Made by a program: the position numbers and the translations under genes. From CAWJFJ01 sp963800065 (GTDB lineage: Bacteria; Actinomycetota; Acidimicrobiia; Acidimicrobiales; UBA8190), in the NCBI GenBank assembly GCA_963800065.1, contig CAWCZO010000011.1, positions 434,001-498,000 on the forward strand: a stretch of DNA of 64,000 nt, read 5' to 3'. Below the pieces are notes generated by a model. It was not told the origin of the DNA. It made no database searches and saw only the letters and a program-made list of their open reading frames with translations. The stretch's first letter is position 1, and each line of letters opens with the position of its first letter. This document shows positions 9,140 to 18,404 of this stretch, piece after piece.

Positions 9140-9781
9140 TCAGACGATTGCGGTGTCATGCCGGTAGGCGAGAGCGGCAAGAGGGATCAGGCACAAGGTC
9201 CAGACTGCGACGACGATCCATGCCTCTGCCGGCCAGTCCCCGTGGAGGAGCGCGGCAGCGCCGGCATGCACGAGCCAGTAGGAGGGCAGCAGCTTGACGA
9301 CGGTCAGCATCGCTCCGCTGTTGAACAAGCTCCCAAACGCGCCCCCGAAGAGGGCGAAGAAGACGACGAGCCAGCCCATGACTGGCACGAGGGCGTCCGT
9401 CGCGAACAGGTGACCCAAGATGAGGCCCATCAAGACGAACGGCACCAAGCCAACAAGAAGTAGGCCGCTCATCTCTAACCACTGCGCCACATTGAGGCGC
9501 ACCCCAAGCGTTGCGCCGGCCAGGAAGACTAAAGCGAGCGCGGGCAGCGCCACGAGGTAGGCGGCGAGAGTCTTCGCGAGGTAGTCGGTGCGGACCCGCA
9601 GTGGCGTGATCCGCAACTGGCGGGTCCAGCCCCGAGCGCGGTCGCGCGCGAGACGGGCACCGGGTCCGATGGCGGCGTACATCGCGCCATAGGCCGCCAT
9701 CCCGGTCATGAAGTAGAGAGGGAAGGAAACGCCCGCGGCGTAGACGAATGCATGACGGTTGCCCGAAGCGAGCGCTCGTCT
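9140..9781 (-). pseudogene. 5'-truncated ABC-2 type transporter permease
   Basis: From 9709 down, the frame encodes 189 residues matching the last three quarters of an ABC-2 permease: MAAYGAMYAAIG and RDRARGWTRQLRITPL (cytoplasmic loop), then four or five TM helices. Family members are normally about 250 residues with one more TM helix. In-frame sequence before 9709 still looks like the family (VSFPLYFMTG) but runs into a TAG at 9784-9782 with no start codon between. No ATPase gene lies nearby. A decayed remnant is the simplest reading; translation from ATG 9709 would give a protein lacking its first helix. Confidence 0.65.
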
Positions 9782-10043
9782 CTAGGACCCCAACCGGTGG
9801 CCTGAAGTCCACGTTGATCTTCAACGAAGGGTTGGGAGGCTCAAGGAACGGCTCGACCCGGAGGATATGCCCCACCCTAATGTCGCGCGCGAAGATGCAT
9901 CGCTCTCTATATCGGGCTTTCTGAAGGCGCTCCGGGCTGAATGGCCTATGACAAGATTGCTGCCATGAGTCCCATTCTCGCGTGGGCACAGACCAGCGGC
10001 CCATCCCACATGGCTTTCATCGCCAGGACGGCAGGCGGTTACC

Positions 10044-10802
10044 GTGGCTGACTCACCGCCCGGCAAGCTCGCTGGACGAGTCGTGCTCATCACCGGAGCC
10101 GAAACCGGAATCGGGCGGCAGACGGCCCTCCGGGCGGCCGAGGAAGGTGCACGAGTGGCGGCGATCGGCCTCGATCCGTCGGCCCTGGATTCCTTGGTCC
10201 AAGAGGTCGGTGCCATCGGTTCCCGGGCGGCCGCCAGAGCTGCAGACGTGTCAGACGCAGACGCGCTGTCAAGCGCAGTTGCGGCACTGGCGAACGAGTT
10301 GGGCGTCTTCAGTGTCGCCCATGCCAATGCCGGAGTTCTGTTTCCGCCTGCCACTGTTTTGGATCTCAGCCTTGATGAATGGAATCGCGTCTTAGCGGTG
10401 AATCTGACTGGGGTACTCCTCACATTCCGAGCCGCCCTCAAGCACTTCGTCCCCCAAGGAGGCGTTCTTCTCGCAACTGGCTCATCACTCGCTATTCGGC
10501 CCGGGCTCGGGCTCTTGGCGTACTCAGCAGCCAAGGCAGGAGTACACGCCCTCGTTCGGACTCTGGCCCTTGAACTCGCGCCCCGGGGGACCCGTGTGAA
10601 CGTGATTGCACCAGGCCTGACCGAAACACCCATGACCAGCAACATTCCGGGTTACATCGAACGGGGACTTCAAGGGGTTCCGTCGGGCCAGCTGGTGAAT
10701 ACCGCGGAGGTCGCCGCGCTCGCGGTCTACCTGATGAGCGACCAGGCGCGCTCGATAACGGGCGCTGTTCTGAGCATCGATGGGGGCCGTAGTTCGGCCT
10801 AA
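10044..10802 (+). CDS. short-chain dehydrogenase/reductase (SDR)
   Basis: A 252-residue classical SDR. The cofactor loop is TGAETGIG, the strand-4 motif is HANAG, the catalytic Ser is in LATGSSLA and the catalytic pair is Y-S-A-A-K. The C-terminal NVIAPGLTETPM and SIDGG complete the family. Asp at the end of strand 2 is replaced by GLDPS, so NAD(H) preference is likely but not certain. Start GTG 10044. Substrate unknown. The upstream 9785-10043 shows no other gene. Confidence 0.88.
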   Translation: MADSPPGKLAGRVVLITGAETGIGRQTALRAAEEGARVAAIGLDPSALDSLVQEVGAIGSRAAARAADVSDADALSSAVAALANELGVFSVAHANAGVLFPPATVLDLSLDEWNRVLAVNLTGVLLTFRAALKHFVPQGGVLLATGSSLAIRPGLGLLAYSAAKAGVHALVRTLALELAPRGTRVNVIAPGLTETPMTSNIPGYIERGLQGVPSGQLVNTAEVAALAVYLMSDQARSITGAVLSIDGGRSSA

Positions 10803-10931
10803 GGACGGATCAGCCGGTCGTGCCGGATCCAGGGTGGCTTGCTGGCTGATTCCTCGAGTTAGGGCCCCATGGACCTTCTCGATTTGTCTTGATGCATCTG
10901 ATATGGTGCTTGGGAACACTTCGGGGGAGGT

Positions 10932-11366
10932 ATGGGCGATCAAACAATCGAGGGTTGGTATCTCGATCCCTATGGACTCCACGAGCAGCGTTGGATGTCT
11001 GGGGGCAAACCAACAAGCCTCGTGCGAGATGCTGGGACAGAGGCAAACGATGTACCGCCAGATAAACCCCCGTCGAATCCGCTTGTACGCGCACCGGTTG
11101 TAGCGAGTGCGCTCGGCAGGGATTTCCGCCGTGCCGACGATGCGGATACCGGGCCCTCGCCTAGCCTCGGATCCTACGCAGATGTCGCTCTGGACCGAGG
11201 CGCCGTGCTGAACAACCCGATGGCCGAAGGCATCATCTCTTCCGGACCCCCGGGCGGCATGATCTACGAGACACCATTTCAGCGAAAAATGCGGCAGAGA
11301 GCCCGTAGGGAAAGGTGGGCTAGGCGGTGGCACACATTGTTCGGCGGCTCGCTGCCGAAACAATGA
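10932..11366 (+). CDS. DUF2510-like motif protein
   Basis: A 144-residue protein whose first 30 residues (EGWYLDPYGLHEQRW and KPTSLVRDAG) match the GWYxDP...RW pattern of DUF2510, a short actinobacterial motif found next to membrane or secreted domains. The rest is polar, low in hydrophobics, with a strongly basic C-terminus (RKMRQRARRERWARRW). No TM segment is seen. ATG 10932 follows the purine run GGGGGAGG almost directly, an unusually short spacing. Role unknown. Confidence 0.65.
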   Translation: MGDQTIEGWYLDPYGLHEQRWMSGGKPTSLVRDAGTEANDVPPDKPPSNPLVRAPVVASALGRDFRRADDADTGPSPSLGSYADVALDRGAVLNNPMAEGIISSGPPGGMIYETPFQRKMRQRARRERWARRWHTLFGGSLPKQ

Positions 11367-11507
11367 TTTGGATCAGAGCCGATCCGTGGCGCCGCGGATC
11401 CAGGTCACCCCGTCTGTGAAATGACCTCCGAGATGACCACGGTGAAAGCTCGGGTCCCCGAATAAGCGTGACTTCGACCCGCTGCGGGCCTGCTCACGAC
11501 TGGACCT

Positions 11508-12107
11508 CTAGAACCAGTGGATCCAGGGATGGTTGTGGCGCCAAACGATGACGTCGACCTTGCCCACGATGTCGGAGGCGGGGACCGTGCCCCAATAGCG
11601 ACTGTCATCAGAATCGCCACGACAGTCGCCCATCATGAAGTAGTGGTCAGGGGCGATCTTGGTGGTGGGAATGTGCTCGCTAGCCTCGGTGCAAATCCCC
11701 GCCAGACGCGGCAACCAGGGCTCGGCCAGGGGTCTGCCGTTGATGAGCACGGTGGTGCCCACCGACGAGATGGTTTCCCCCGGGAGCCCGATCACGCGCT
11801 TGACGAGGGTGGGGGGACCGCCGCTGTCGCCCGGCGGGTTCTTGAAGACGACGATGTCGCCCCGGTGGATGGTGGAGCTCAGCTTGTCGACCAGGATCCG
11901 GTCGCCGGGCATCAAGGTGGGCGTCATCGAGGAGCTGGGGATGGAATAGGACTGGACGGCATAGGCCCGGGTGCCGGTACTGATGAGGAGGGCCACAACG
12001 ATCGTCATGATCCACCCGATTAAATGCCGGAATCGGCGGCGCTTCTCGGTGGGCTCCTCGGAAAGGGTGGGGGTCGTGACCGGTGATGTCGGTGCGTAGC
12101 TGTCCAT
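11508..12107 (-). CDS. lepB: signal peptidase I (copy 1)
   Basis: A 199-residue type I signal peptidase that removes signal peptides at the outer face of the membrane. It has one N-terminal TM helix (about 31-52) and then the conserved boxes: box B with catalytic Ser (SSSMTPTLMPGD), box C (RGDIVVFKNP), box D with general-base Lys (LVKRVIGLPGE) and box E (MGDCRGDSDDSRYWG). A second, very similar copy is at 25616-26221. ATG 12107 is preferred to the adjacent GTG 12110. The 11367-11507 gap has a GATCCG/CGGATC inverted repeat (11381-11400) without a T-run. Confidence 0.92.
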   Translation of the reverse strand: MDSYAPTSPVTTPTLSEEPTEKRRRFRHLIGWIMTIVVALLISTGTRAYAVQSYSIPSSSMTPTLMPGDRILVDKLSSTIHRGDIVVFKNPPGDSGGPPTLVKRVIGLPGETISSVGTTVLINGRPLAEPWLPRLAGICTEASEHIPTTKIAPDHYFMMGDCRGDSDDSRYWGTVPASDIVGKVDVIVWRHNHPWIHWF

Positions 12108-12491
12108 CACCCATCGAGTCTACAAAAGGGGGGGCCGGAGCGGTCACCGCCCCAGGGCGAGTGGCAAACACCCGGGCCGATCGAGGTCACCCGGTCCAGG
12201 GTGGAAACTCAGAGAGATCCTGGCGAACTAGCACACCAGTTCTCCCAACCCACGTCCAATGTCACCGAGCCGCCAGCGTCAAGTGAGAAGTAATATCTTG
12301 AGGGAGTTCCTCAATAACATGCGGCTGCGGTGGCACTGTGAAACGGCGTCGCTCCCACTGCGATCCGCTCGGACATCCGACATCTCTCTGCGTTGCGATT
12401 ATGTGCGACATGGCCCTGGGCGACGGCCGGTTCGTCAAATGACATCCAGGAGGTCCGAGGCACGGCTAGATCCAGGGCCCCGAACCGGCCC
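12108..12491. other. intergenic, one small inverted repeat
   Basis: 384 bp before lepB copy 1. The only structure noticed is TTGAGG-GAGTT-CCTCAA at 12298-12314, a short perfect inverted repeat that could be an operator. Open frames here carry no family signature. Confidence 0.4.
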
Positions 12492-12977
12492 CTACTTCAA
12501 GTCAATTGGAACTGGCGTCGGGGTTGGCAGCGGCACTCTGGTGAACCACTCCAGGACGGCCTTGTACGACCCAGTCGGAAGTGGCGGGTCTCCGCCGGTC
12601 GGCAAGCAGTGGGGAGTTCCGTCGTCGCCATAGCCACCGGAACCAAGGCAACTGTTGTACGAAGTGGTCACCGTGAATGGAAGCCGGGTCGTCCCGTGTG
12701 AGACTTGGACCGAGCGCTCGGAACAAGCGAGGGGGATCACCACGTCGTTCCGGAAATGTCCCCTCGTAAGGATGACAACAAACGGTGGTACGCATCCCTT
12801 CGGTGTTAAAAAAAAAGCAGACTGTGGATTGTTGACTACGAGCGTCCCGTTGATCGGTTGCCCGGCTTCCGCCCGCACGGTGCTGAGGTGTATCTGGACC
12901 GTGGCTGACGGGCTACTACAGCTTGAGACGGCCAGGGCGAACACGGAGGCAACAGCCCACCACGAGTGACGACGCAT
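12492..12977 (-). CDS. lipoprotein, unknown function
   Basis: A 161-residue protein with a signal peptide ending in SSC (putative lipobox, LAVSSC) and a beta-rich domain (TVQIHLSTVRAEAGQ, GTLVVNN, PFTVTTSY) that resembles a small Ig-like module. Two Cys pairs may form disulfides. The coding strand has a run of nine T (12807-12815) encoding FFL, an unusual homopolymer here. ATG 12977 is chosen since it gives a normal signal peptide; the open frame 12 codons longer is less apt. Confidence 0.65.
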   Translation of the reverse strand: MRRHSWWAVASVFALAVSSCSSPSATVQIHLSTVRAEAGQPINGTLVVNNPQSAFFLTPKGCVPPFVVILTRGHFRNDVVIPLACSERSVQVSHGTTRLPFTVTTSYNSCLGSGGYGDDGTPHCLPTGGDPPLPTGSYKAVLEWFTRVPLPTPTPVPIDLK

Positions 12978-13128
12978 ACCCACCTCCGCCCCCATTGTCT
13001 CCCAAAATGCCAATGGTTTCGCTGGTCACCGGCGTGACGGCCACCGAGCCCTCTCACCGTGGTCGCTATCCCGAGTACCGGATTCCCTCCCGCTCGACCG
13101 GACTGGCACGGTTTGGGTCGTGACCTTC

Positions 13129-14085
13129 CTAGCCCAACGGGGACGCCGGCACCTCTCCGGCGGGCGGTCCGCTCAACTGCGTGAACCCAGACGGAGGCGT
13201 AGCGGTTACCAATGCACGATTTTGCTCGTTCCGATCTAGCCATTGATAGGACGTAATTTGCTTGGAACCATCACTCTGAACACCGATAGCCCGAATCGGC
13301 AAGTGCGTCGCTTGGCTGACCCACAGCGTAAGGCTCGATCCGGGTATCGGACTAGCGCCGCGGCCAACGAGTTCAATGGCCGGCTGACCATTCAAGTCGG
13401 CACTTGTCGAAGCCACCGTCAATTGACCCGAGGACACCAGTGACTGGATGCCCGACGTTGTTGACTCCGGATCCTGAAGGGTAAGTGACCCTGCGGTGGT
13501 TCCACGACTGACGGTCCACCAGACCTGCTTCGCATAATCAATGTGGGTCACTGATCCAGAATTGAAAACGAGCGCATCATCGGGGCTACCGGACGAGGAC
13601 AGCGTCTCGACTACGGCGTCTCCACTGCTGTTGTCCACCAACACTCGGTTGGCATCGACAACCTGACCGCTTGGATCAACAAACTCTGTCGTTTGAGAGA
13701 GAATCTCATCCTGGTTTGCCGTGAGCACGGCCGACACCATCTTCTGCCGGTTGAAAGCCCTCGGTCGACCATGCGAACCGGTCTTGGTGGCAACCTGCCT
13801 TCCACCAGGGCCAAATGAACCAGTCGCAGCTAGACCAATCACTATCAAGATGATGGCCGCCGCTGCCGAGAGTCCAAGCCTCTGACCGGGAGTCGTGCGG
13901 GACTTCCCAACTCGCGTCAGCGGCTCTCTGGAACGCTTCGGGTACCCCCCCGTCGTGGACAGAAGGCCATGATCCGGATCTCGGTGGTACTCCGACATCA
14001 GCGATTCCAGTACACGTCTGTCGGTGGCTGCGTCAGGAGCAGGGTCCGTTTCAAGTAGCTCTTTGACGATTGTCAGCTCATCCAT
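13129..14085 (-). CDS. membrane protein, probable anti-sigma partner
   Basis: 318 residues. A cytoplasmic N-terminal part of about 88 residues contains DELTIVKELLETDPAPDAAT, similar to the opening of actinobacterial CU044_5270-type proteins found beside ECF sigma genes. One TM helix follows (about 89-108), then an extracytoplasmic domain with sensor-like beta strands (AVVETLSSSG, THIDYAKQVWWTVS, SLTLWVSQATHLPIRA). ATG 14085 lies inside the end of the sigma gene (8-bp overlap), so synthesis is coupled. By family knowledge it probably binds and silences that sigma factor; no HxxxCxxC zinc motif is present. Confidence 0.75.
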   Translation of the reverse strand: MDELTIVKELLETDPAPDAATDRRVLESLMSEYHRDPDHGLLSTTGGYPKRSREPLTRVGKSRTTPGQRLGLSAAAAIILIVIGLAATGSFGPGGRQVATKTGSHGRPRAFNRQKMVSAVLTANQDEILSQTTEFVDPSGQVVDANRVLVDNSSGDAVVETLSSSGSPDDALVFNSGSVTHIDYAKQVWWTVSRGTTAGSLTLQDPESTTSGIQSLVSSGQLTVASTSADLNGQPAIELVGRGASPIPGSSLTLWVSQATHLPIRAIGVQSDGSKQITSYQWLDRNEQNRALVTATPPSGFTQLSGPPAGEVPASPLG

Positions 14086-14713
14086 GAACTTCACCCGCTT
14101 TCGGGGTCTTTTGTAATGGCAACTGTTCAGCATCTACCAATGGGTATTTCCCGTCCGAGCCGAGCAGTTCCCTCGTCTGAGTCCGAGCACGGGAGAGTCG
14201 TGAGCGAATGGTGCCAACGGGCACATTGAGAGCCTTGGCCATCTCTTCGTAGTTGAGATCAAATGCGCACAGGAGAAGTACTTCTCTGTGGGAAGGAGTG
14301 AGTTCCGTCAATGCGGCTCCTACCTGGGGACGTGTCGCCTCGGCGTCAAGGCGTTGTTCGATACGAAGATCCTCGCTGCATGTCATATCGTTCTGGCGAG
14401 TGACACGCTGCCGCAGTCTCACGAATCTGGACTCAGACCGATGATGGTGACGTGCCATGTTGGCGGCGATCCCGAGGAGCCATGCCCGAGCATCGGGTGC
14501 AGACCTGTCGTACCTCTCCCGGATTCGAAACGCCGTGAGGAAGACCTCGGCGAGAAGGTCTTCGGCTGCCTGTCGGTCCGTTTGACGAGCTAAAAAGCGA
14601 AACACAGCTGGGGAGTGCCGGGCGTAGAGGACCGAGAACTCTTGGGGTTGGGACAATGACCTCAAGAGGTACTCAGCGTCGCTGCCACGATTCGGCGCTT
14701 CCTCCCCTCTCAT
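14078..14713 (-). CDS. ECF-type RNA polymerase sigma factor
   Basis: A 211-residue sigma-70 group 4 factor. Region 2 is FSVLYARHSPAVFRFLARQ through AEDLLAEVFLTAFRIRERYD and RAWLLGIAANMARHHHRSE. Region 4 is LTELTPSHREVLLLCAFDLNYEEMA and VPVGTIRSRLSRARTQTRELL. It would direct transcription of a small regulon in response to its overlapping membrane partner (13129-14085). The 278 bp downstream to the next gene (14714-14991) show nothing further. Confidence 0.9.
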   Translation of the reverse strand: MRGEEAPNRGSDAEYLLRSLSQPQEFSVLYARHSPAVFRFLARQTDRQAAEDLLAEVFLTAFRIRERYDRSAPDARAWLLGIAANMARHHHRSESRFVRLRQRVTRQNDMTCSEDLRIEQRLDAEATRPQVGAALTELTPSHREVLLLCAFDLNYEEMAKALNVPVGTIRSRLSRARTQTRELLGSDGKYPLVDAEQLPLQKTPKAGEVHG

Positions 14714-14991
14714 ATGAAACCTATTGCCCGCTCAGGGTGTGTTGGTTCCAACTGCGGGCCACCACACCGGTGCCCTCGTTGGACTGGCTATGGGTCGATC
14801 GGGAGTATCTCCGTCGGCGTGACACCGGATCGCCAATCGGTAACACCATGCAGTCTCAGATGTTGGCACCGGGCCGAACGCTCGACAATGCCGGTTCCGT
14901 ACGCCCCTGAGGGGGCCAACCCAATCACGTTCAGGCCGGTCGCCGTCACCTGCTGCCGGGCGGTCGAAGGCAAACGTCTACTGATGCGGCC

Positions 14992-15984
14992 CTAGTCGAT
15001 CTTGCCGATGTCGCGCAGCCACGCGATGGTGGGCTCCAGACCTTCGTCGAGGCTGATGGGGTCGTATCCCAGTCTCTTGTACGTCTTCGTTTCGGTCAGG
15101 TCGGACCGCGGCGGACGGGCCGATGCCAGCTTGAAGGCGATGGCCACCAGGGTCGGCCCGAAGACACGGGCCAGCTCGGGGTCGTCCGACGGTTCGACAT
15201 CCTCGACCTGGTGGTCGAGGCCGGCCAGCCGGCAGATCCGGTTGCAGGCCTCGGCCGTGCTCACCACGTCCTCGGGCCGGCCGTCGAGCATGTAACGCTC
15301 ACCGGGGACACCCCGATCGAGCGCCAGGATGCAACCCCGGGCGATGTCCTCGGCGAAGACCCAGCTCACCGGGAACCGCAGATAGCGCTCGATGCGGCGG
15401 CGCAGGGCGGACAGGAACACCCGGTTGAAGCTGGTCCGGCCGAGCGCATTGCTGGCCACCGGGGAGGGACCGAAGATGGCTCCCGGGTGGGCGGTGACCA
15501 CGTCCTGGCCGGCGGCGGCGCGGGCCATGGCGTCCTGGAAGGCCGCCATCTTGGTGATCGTGTACGGATCCGAGCTCGGCTCCTTCATGACCGGCGCGTC
15601 CTCGCGGTCGAGTCCTCCGGCCGTGTCGAAGAACGTGCCCGTGCTCACGGCGACCACCCGGCGCATCCCGAGGGCCTCGGCCACGTCAAGAACGTGTCTC
15701 GTCCCTTCCACGTTCACGGCCTGGAAGTCGGGGAGGTTCTGGCTAGCCCCGCCTAGGAGCGCGGCGCAGTGGATCGCCGACTGGGCGCCGGTGGCGGCCG
15801 CACGGACGTCGTCGGGCCGGGTGATGTCGCCGGTGACCACCTCGACCCCCATGGCGAGGAGCGGACCGGTGTCGGCGCCGTGGCGCGCCAGGGCCCGGAC
15901 GGTGTCGCCGCGTTCGATCAGGAGCTTGCAGATGTTGGCGCCCGCCAGTCCGGTGGCGCCGGTGACGAAGACCGTCTCGCTCAT
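14992..15984 (-). CDS. NAD-dependent epimerase/dehydratase-type reductase
   Basis: A 330-residue extended SDR. The nucleotide loop is VTGATGLAGANIC (TGxxGxxG), the catalytic region has ST at strand 5 (VAVSTGTFF) and Y-T-I-T-K. PGAIFGP follows and the C-terminal part matches the dihydroflavonol/3-beta-HSD group. Members reduce or oxidise hydroxy/keto substrates including steroids and lignans; the substrate here is inferred only. Start ATG 15984 overlaps the upstream stop as ATGA, forming a two-gene operon with the CMD-like gene. Confidence 0.85.
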   Translation of the reverse strand: MSETVFVTGATGLAGANICKLLIERGDTVRALARHGADTGPLLAMGVEVVTGDITRPDDVRAAATGAQSAIHCAALLGGASQNLPDFQAVNVEGTRHVLDVAEALGMRRVVAVSTGTFFDTAGGLDREDAPVMKEPSSDPYTITKMAAFQDAMARAAAGQDVVTAHPGAIFGPSPVASNALGRTSFNRVFLSALRRRIERYLRFPVSWVFAEDIARGCILALDRGVPGERYMLDGRPEDVVSTAEACNRICRLAGLDHQVEDVEPSDDPELARVFGPTLVAIAFKLASARPPRSDLTETKTYKRLGYDPISLDEGLEPTIAWLRDIGKID

Positions 15985-16610
15985 GCCGGCGCCTGCTCCG
16001 GAAGATCGGAGTAGGCGGTGTCGACCTGGTCGGGGTCGTAGGCGATCACCGGCGGACTGCTGCCGAAGACGTCGAGGGTGTGGATGAAGCGGTGGAGGCC
16101 CATGGCATTGGCGCAGGTGAAGCCCAGTTCGATGATCTGGGCGGCGGTGAAGACCCGGCCCAGCTCCCGATAGACGTCGTCGTCGATGGCGTGGTGGTCG
16201 GCCGAGAGGAGGTCGAGGAACTCCACGGCCAGCCGTTCCTGCTCCGTGAGCGCAGAATGGCCGGGAGCCACCAGGCAGGCGACGTCCTCGTCGGTGATCG
16301 AGTCGTGTTTGCGTGACTGCATGCACGGTTGGCACTCGCCCAGCTGCGCGCTCCGGATCCGGATGAGCTCGAGGATCCGCCCCCCGAGCAGACTCTTCTG
16401 TCCCCAGGCGCCGCGCGCCGCGTTGGTCATGAGGATCTGCGCCGTCCGGTAGGCGAAGATCTGAAGGGGAACAGGGGTGGCGTAGGTGCCGTTGGCCACT
16501 CCGTCCTCGATGATCCTTCGTGGCTCCTCGGCCAGCTCGTCCAACGGAATCGGTTCTATCCTGGGCATGCCTACCTGCTCTCGGCTGGTGTCTTCCGTTA
16601 TCGCTGTCAC
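15981..16610 (-). CDS. carboxymuconolactone decarboxylase/AhpD-like protein
   Basis: A 209-residue all-helical CMD-family protein. The motif ECQPCMQSRKHD supplies the C-x2-C and following His of the AhpD-type redox centre, preceded by LELIRIRSAQL. It may act as a thiol peroxidase/disulfide reductase or as a (de)carboxylase-like enzyme. It is the first gene of the operon with the epimerase-like reductase. It is divergent from the SDR at 16637, with only 26 bp between, so the promoters overlap. Start GTG 16610; an in-frame ATG at 16568 is the alternative. Confidence 0.82.
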   Translation of the reverse strand: MTAITEDTSREQVGMPRIEPIPLDELAEEPRRIIEDGVANGTYATPVPLQIFAYRTAQILMTNAARGAWGQKSLLGGRILELIRIRSAQLGECQPCMQSRKHDSITDEDVACLVAPGHSALTEQERLAVEFLDLLSADHHAIDDDVYRELGRVFTAAQIIELGFTCANAMGLHRFIHTLDVFGSSPPVIAYDPDQVDTAYSDLPEQAPA

Positions 16611-16636
16611 TCGAAACTATCTAGGCTGGCGACGAC

Positions 16637-17443
16637 ATGTCCATGGACCCCTCATCCGTGCTGCTCACCGACAGGGTGGCCGTCGTGACCGGCGGTGGAG
16701 CCGGTATCGGCCGGGGTATCGCCCGTGGCCTTGCCGCTTTCGGCGCCTCGGTGGCGATCTGGGAGCGCGACGCCGAGACGGCCGCCGCCGCCGCCGCCGA
16801 GGTCGGTGGCCTCGGAATCACCACCGACGTCCGCCAATCGGCCGAGGTGGACGAGGCCCTGGCCCGCACCACCACCGAGCTCGGAGCGGTGAGCATCCTG
16901 GTGAACAACGCCGGCGGCGTCTTCATATCGCCCATTCTGGAGACGTCCGAGAACGGCTGGGACGCCCTCTACCGGGCCAACCTCAAGCACGTCCTCCTCT
17001 GCACCCAGCGCGTGGCCCGGACCATGGTGGCCAACGGGACCGGCGGCAGCATCATCAACGTGACCTCGATCGAGGGGGTCCGGGCGGCACCGGGGTACGC
17101 CGCCTACGCCGCGGCCAAGGCCGGGGTGATCAACTTCACCAAGACGGCGGCACTCGAGTTGGCCGAGCACGGCATCAGGGTGAACGCCCTGGCTCCCGAC
17201 ATCACCTTGACCGAGGGCATGGCCTCGGTGGCCCCCCCGGGGTCCGAGAAGCGCTTCGGCCACACCGTCCCCATGGGGCGCCCCGGCCACGTCGACGAGA
17301 TGGCGGGGGCCGCCGTCTTCCTCGCCGGTGACCTGTCCAGCTACGTCACGGGGCAGACCATCCATGTCGACGGTGGGACCCAGGCCTCGAGCGGCTGGTA
17401 CCACCACCCCGTCTCGGGTTCCTACGTCCTCGGTCCGACCTGA
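16637..17443 (+). CDS. short-chain dehydrogenase/reductase (SDR)
   Basis: A 268-residue classical SDR with TGGGAGIG, NNAGG, catalytic Ser in NVTSIEG, and Y-A-A-A-K, followed by NALAPDITLTEGM and HVDGGT. The usual APG after strand 6 is APD, a mild deviation. The C-terminus has an extra aromatic tail (GWYHHPVSGSYVLG). The substrate is not evident; 3-oxoacyl or hydroxysteroid type is possible given the window's steroid genes (inference). Confidence 0.87.
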   Translation: MSMDPSSVLLTDRVAVVTGGGAGIGRGIARGLAAFGASVAIWERDAETAAAAAAEVGGLGITTDVRQSAEVDEALARTTTELGAVSILVNNAGGVFISPILETSENGWDALYRANLKHVLLCTQRVARTMVANGTGGSIINVTSIEGVRAAPGYAAYAAAKAGVINFTKTAALELAEHGIRVNALAPDITLTEGMASVAPPGSEKRFGHTVPMGRPGHVDEMAGAAVFLAGDLSSYVTGQTIHVDGGTQASSGWYHHPVSGSYVLGPT

Positions 17444-17491
17444 TCGATCGTCCCGGGGACCGTCGGCCGCCGTCCGTCCCCCTTCCCGGTC

Positions 17492-18286
17492 TCATCTCTC
17501 GTCCTGCCCGAAGTTGCCGACGTGGGCCGACATCCCGCCGTCGATGGTGATCATCTGTCCGGTGATGTAGCGCGACTCGTCGGAGGCCAGGAAGACGACG
17601 AGCTCGGCGATGTCACGGGGCTGACCCAGATATGGGGTGAGGGTCGACCGCCCCAGAACTCTCAGCATGCCCTCGGTGAGATGGGCCCGGACGGCGTCGG
17701 TGATGATGAGCCCGGGGACGATCGTGTTGACACGGACGCCCTGCTTGCCGTGGCTGGCGGCCACGTACATCGTCAGCGCGTTGACCCCCGCCTTGGAGAC
17801 GCCGTACGAGGTGCGCGTCCGGTCTCCTTTGAGTGACGCCCCCGACGACATGTTGACGATGGAGCCCCCACCGTTGCGCACCATCTCGGGGACGGCGTGC
17901 TTGCAGGTCAGCATCTGGCTGCGCAGGTTGACGGCCAGCGTCCTCTCCCAGACCTCCAAGGCCAGTTCGGTCACCTGGGTGTCACGCGACAGGAAGTCGG
18001 AGTCCGTCAGGGCGGCGTTGTTGTGGAGGACGTCGAGGCGCCCGAAACGGGTGACCGTCGACTCGATGGCGGCGACCACCCCGGATTCCTCGGCCAGATC
18101 GGCCTGCACGGCGACCGCCGCCGCCCCCGACGCCTCGATGGCCCCGGCGACGTCGGCCGCCCGGGCGCCGTCGATGTCGACCACGGCCACCGAGGCTCCC
18201 TCCTCGGCCAGGGCCCGGGCCGTCGCCTCCCCGATACCGCCGGCGCCACCCGTCACCATGGCCACCTTGCCGTCCACGCGTCCCAC
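17492..18286 (-). CDS. short-chain dehydrogenase/reductase (SDR)
   Basis: 264 residues if started at GTG 18286 (an open frame extends 17 codons upstream to 18337). It has TGGAGGIG, Asp at strand 2 end (VVDIDGA, NAD preference), HNNAA in place of NNAG, Ser in NMSSGAS, and Y-G-V-S-K. NTIVPGLIITDAV and TIDGGMS complete the fold. HNNAA is a visible departure at the catalytic Asn strand. The last 50 bp of the preceding rightward SDR gene face it convergently. Confidence 0.85.
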   Translation of the reverse strand: MGRVDGKVAMVTGGAGGIGEATARALAEEGASVAVVDIDGARAADVAGAIEASGAAAVAVQADLAEESGVVAAIESTVTRFGRLDVLHNNAALTDSDFLSRDTQVTELALEVWERTLAVNLRSQMLTCKHAVPEMVRNGGGSIVNMSSGASLKGDRTRTSYGVSKAGVNALTMYVAASHGKQGVRVNTIVPGLIITDAVRAHLTEGMLRVLGRSTLTPYLGQPRDIAELVVFLASDESRYITGQMITIDGGMSAHVGNFGQDER

Positions 18287-18404
18287 CGTCAGACAGCGTG
18301 CCACCTCGGCGTCGTCGGGCGCGTCCCGGACCCGCACCGAGACGCGGGCCCGGTTTTTTTCCGGTCCTTGTCAACCGATCGGCGCCTCTCCACCCTTTAC
18401 TTAG

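Noticed and set aside
4483..10834. Recurrent word TCCAGGGTGG in several gaps
   Set aside because: Too short and also present inside coding regions (for example near 20133); no common spacing to gene starts.
16637..18286. Two SDR genes as a toxin-antitoxin or defence pair with the nearby sigma gene
   Set aside because: Both have full catalytic SDR motifs and there is no defence domain nearby.
18345..18361. GC-rich stretch followed by seven T, like a terminator
   Set aside because: The GC part is a simple CGGGCCCG palindrome with no loop, and no rightward gene ends just before it.
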